The translations under genes and the position numbers were made by a program. A DNA stretch of 64,000 nt from JAJFVC01 sp039698075 (GTDB lineage: Bacteria; Planctomycetota; Planctomycetia; Pirellulales; Thermoguttaceae), in contig JBDKTJ010000014.1 of assembly GCA_039698075.1 (NCBI GenBank), forward strand, positions 1 through 64,000. The letters are read 5' to 3'. How positions within the stretch are numbered: the first letter of the stretch is position 1; each line of letters opens with the position of its first letter. Positions 62,501-64,000 of the stretch are shown piece by piece. A model generated the notes under the pieces. That model was given only the letters and a program-made list of their open reading frames with translations. It had not been told where the DNA came from and did not search any database.

Positions 62501-63136
62501 CTGGCCAGCACCGTGGTCAATCACATGCAGCGCTGGCTCAAGAAGAACTCGACCGATTGGCCGCCGGGCTACCGTTACCAATTCGGCGGCGAGTATGAAG
62601 AACAAAGCAAGGGATTCAAGTCCGTCGGCTTGGCGTTGACCGCCTCGATGGTGTTGATCTATCTGGCGTTGGTGCTGCAATTCAACAGCGTGACTAAACC
62701 GCTGGTGGTTTTCGTCGGCGTGCCGTTCGGCATCGTCGGCGGCATGTTGGGCCTGCTGCCGACCGAGACGCCGTTCGGCTTTATGGCCTTTCTGGGCGTG
62801 GCGTCGCTGACCGGCGTGATCGTCAGCCACGTGATCGTGCTGTTCGATTACATCGAAGAAGCCCGGATGCGCGGCGAACCGCTGCATCAGGCGGTCATCG
62901 ACTCGGCCCTGGTCCGATTGCGGCCCGTGCTGGTGACGGTGTTGGCCACGGTCGGCGGCTTGATCCCGCTGGCCTTGAAGGGCGGCCCGCTTTGGGAGCC
63001 GATGTGCTACGTGCAAATCACCGGTCTGTTGTTGGCCACGTTGGTCACGTTGGGCATCGTGCCGGTTGTCTACGTGGCGTTCGTCGAGTTCGGCCTGATC
63101 CGTTGGTCGCCCGAGGAGCAAAAACCGACGTCGTAG
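59498..63136 (+). CDS. RND efflux permease with enlarged first porter loop
   Basis: 1212 residues, about 150 longer than usual RND pumps. There are 12 membrane helices in two halves, each with a porter region. Proton-relay acids are in FGLLVDDPVVAGD (helix 4). Residues about 170-290 are extra sequence in the first porter domain (from FRRTRPKQYQRDRMTAVLVY to around TSGARPDRYSYREL). The rest follows the family closely (IYPGADAEKVEQEV, FGIVGGMLGLLPTETPFGF). With the adaptor it should pump a substrate, not identifiable here, across the envelope. No TolC-type outer-membrane gene is in the window. Confidence 0.93.
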   Translation: MTITQFFVYKRPIAWTALAAIMIWGCVAYMAMPQRHDPIIPIRIATVITIYPGADAEKVEQEVTRKIETQVGQCGQVEKVYSLSRQNLSVVFIELFESVKDTEEVWQDITARLGTLTNLPTVHGRPLHPIINKDFGETVAMLLTISSPKVSDFEIQERAKSIQTTIEAFRRTRPKQYQRDRMTAVLVYPNTVGRSYVVWLGNSFLQHMTEKGLIEDGHLVEPPSTGCLDFQLVRGKTDDQLRREALLWERNTVGAGMSHPDIWPGILVRNLSTLGERLGRAWQDTSGARPDRYSYRELLRFADQIRDRLKQYSTIGKIDEIGVQNETIYLYYSNRRFAALDLSPQLVAAQLDRRNINLPGGRVETSQQSVFVHPTGEFVNEQQLGEVVLDARGGYPTYLRDVVDIVRGYEDPPGVMNFRTVKVDADRPPEARMPGELTLGVDGHQDDEVRTIPKHPKLQTTRAITLAIRQIKGSHIDVFAHDVSAALDSLKGVLPDDLRIEKIHNEPIEVHAKIKQFDQNLLEAVAIVILVALVFMEWRNALLVAVSIPVTVAMTLGICQLLGIDLQQVSIAAMIIAFGLLVDDPVVAGDAINREIAAGNPRDKAAWLGAHRLTRAIFYATVTNAVAFLPLLMVEGKTGNFIYSLPVVVVVSLGCSFFVSITFVPLLGYYLLRGQKGFEDADRGGFGGWVAKMYRRFSTWSLNHKAAVMTVATVFLVGGISALPMLGTAFFPKDLHTIFSVGVYLTEGSPIRETRNEAMKVLKEIDRLEGQNISGYTTFVGQGSPRFWISIVPEQRTDNYAQILVNTVDPHVTQQVVERLKQKLPPQVASARVVIEQLETGPPIGVPVQIRLFGDDLDALRRIAAATKQELRRIPGTDNIHDDWDNEVFQLSATIDPAKANLSAGITNEDVAVLLQTGLSGLPVTYLREEDRLIPIAFRLRSDERMRIEDINNLDVISGLTNARVPISQIADFSAKMVSPKIRRRDLQRCITVKCDTRAGTLASTVVNHMQRWLKKNSTDWPPGYRYQFGGEYEEQSKGFKSVGLALTASMVLIYLALVLQFNSVTKPLVVFVGVPFGIVGGMLGLLPTETPFGFMAFLGVASLTGVIVSHVIVLFDYIEEARMRGEPLHQAVIDSALVRLRPVLVTVLATVGGLIPLALKGGPLWEPMCYVQITGLLLATLVTLGIVPVVYVAFVEFGLIRWSPEEQKPTS

Positions 63137-63142
63137 CGCCTG

Positions 63143-64000
63143 CTATTCGGGATATCCGTCCGGATGGTTTTTGAACCAATTCCAGGCCGTGGCCACGATG
63201 TCGTCGATCTCGATATGCCGGGCCGACCAGCCCAATTCGCGGTGAATCTTGTCGGCGTTGGCAAACAACATCGCCGGATCGCCGGCGCGCCGTGGGCCGT
63301 ATTCGATCGGAATCCGGCGGCCGGTCACTCGCAGGACCGACTCGATCACCTGCTTGACCGAGTAGCCGTGCCCGATGCCGAGGTTGTAAAACCGCGTGTC
63401 GCCCGGCTGCAAGGCGTTCATCGCCGCGATGTGGGCCGCACAGAGATCCTCCACGTGGATGTAATCGCGGATGCACGTGCCGTCGGGCGTGGGATAGTCC
63501 GCGCCGAACACCGTGACTTTCTCTTGTCGACCCAAGGCGGCCCGCAGCAGGACGGGAATCAGATGCGTCTCGGGCCGGTGATCTTCGCCCAAGGAACCGT
63601 CGACGGCCGCCCCGGCCACATTGAAATAACGCGGCGCGACGAACGCGAACTCACGATCGGCCGCCGCATAGTCGCGGAGCACCCGCTCGACGCACCACTT
63701 CGACCAGCCATACGGACTGACCGGCTGTTGACGCATCGTTTCCACCAGGGGCGTCGTCTCGGGCTCGCCGTAGGTCGCACAGGTCGAGCTGAACACCAGC
63801 CGTTTGACGCCCACCGTCCGCATCGCTCGCAGCAGGCTGATCGTGCCGGCCGTGTTGTTGTAGTAATACGCCAGCGGATCGGCCACGGACTCGCCCACGT
63901 AGGTCAACGCGGCGAATTGCATGACGCAATCGACGTCGTGCCGGGCCAAAACGTCGGTCAACTCGGCGGTGTCGGCCAGATCGAGCTTAAAAAACGCAGC
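63143..64000 (-). CDS. galE: UDP-glucose 4-epimerase, N-terminus cut by window edge
   Basis: The last 285 residues of a short-chain dehydrogenase-type epimerase; the NAD-binding N-terminus lies beyond base 64000. Visible: VMQFAALTYVGESV, SSTCATYGEP, the active-site YGWSK (Y-x-x-x-K), the RYFNVAGA turn and CIRDYIHVEDL. It interconverts UDP-glucose and UDP-galactose for surface polysaccharides. It converges on the RND permease with a 6-base gap. Confidence 0.94.
   Translation of the reverse strand, partial: AAFFKLDLADTAELTDVLARHDVDCVMQFAALTYVGESVADPLAYYYNNTAGTISLLRAMRTVGVKRLVFSSTCATYGEPETTPLVETMRQQPVSPYGWSKWCVERVLRDYAAADREFAFVAPRYFNVAGAAVDGSLGEDHRPETHLIPVLLRAALGRQEKVTVFGADYPTPDGTCIRDYIHVEDLCAAHIAAMNALQPGDTRFYNLGIGHGYSVKQVIESVLRVTGRRIPIEYGPRRAGDPAMLFANADKIHRELGWSARHIEIDDIVATAWNWFKNHPDGYPE

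Noticed and set aside
59351..63121. A 1256-codon open frame on the minus strand
   Set aside because: It lies wholly antisense to the RND permease, has a His/Arg/Asp-rich composition typical of reverse-strand readings of GC-rich genes, and shows no family motif.

Overview
The window looks like a stretch of a Planctomycetota chromosome, probably of the Pirellulales type. This is inferred from gene content, not from a marker gene. Pointers are the McsA-McsB pair without CtsR or ClpC, two ECF sigma factors each followed by a membrane-anchored anti-sigma-like protein, a YidC carrying a PDZ domain, a DUF5658 protein, a 72-residue lipoprotein with a DQPSH...HGGI tail, and a VIT-domain membrane protein. 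Base composition is uniformly GC-rich. I saw no rRNA, tRNA, CRISPR array, prophage or complete insertion sequence.

Layout. 0-9 kb: a TPR protein (cut by the window edge), a class V aminotransferase, coaD, an omptin-like outer-membrane protease, mcsB-mcsA, lnt, a PD-(D/E)XK-type GxxExxY gene inside an inverted-repeat cassette, and a pabA/trpG glutaminase. 9-20 kb: two ECF sigma/anti-sigma pairs around an orphan DNA methyltransferase, a PEGA lipoprotein, an RlmM-like methyltransferase, and two secreted proteins, one built of about 12 GND-Y repeats. 20-28 kb: lexA, a pyrD-trpS-proB operon, a small lipoprotein, an HU protein and the VIT-domain protein. 28.7-34.4 kb: a three-gene NAD(P)-linked [FeFe]-hydrogenase operon whose NuoF-like subunit is fused to a GltD/NfnB-like FAD module. 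34.9-45.9 kb: an 11-gene type II secretion/type IV pilus-like operon (secretin, pilin, PilM/N-, O- and P-like proteins, ATPase, platform protein, four further pilin-like proteins). 46-57.6 kb: housekeeping genes (tsaB, a phosphoesterase, yidC, an FAD/Fe-S glycolate or lactate dehydrogenase with a YkgJ protein, folE, a LON-domain protein, nth, dcd). 57.7-63.1 kb: a TetR-controlled RND efflux pair. The window ends inside galE.

The most distinctive feature is the number of short palindromic or inverted repeats that touch genes. One 124-bp palindrome is inserted in frame inside the hydrogenase catalytic subunit, just before the H-cluster L1 motif. A 74-107 bp MITE-like element lies in opposite orientations on either side of the hydrogenase operon. 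A 796-bp unit with 30-bp terminal inverted repeats carries the GxxExxY nuclease-like gene and appears to supply the start codon of lnt. A 16-bp repeat supplies the stop codons of both lnt and tsaB. YidC contains a roughly 100-residue segment resembling part of a tyrosine-recombinase catalytic domain. Several clear promoters (TTGAC[AC], 16-17 bp, TACACT) suggest a sigma70-like consensus.

Metabolically, the hydrogenase operon points to an anaerobic or fermentative lifestyle or stage with hydrogen cycling linked to NAD(H), NADP(H) and possibly ferredoxin. The maturases HydE, HydF and HydG are not in the window.
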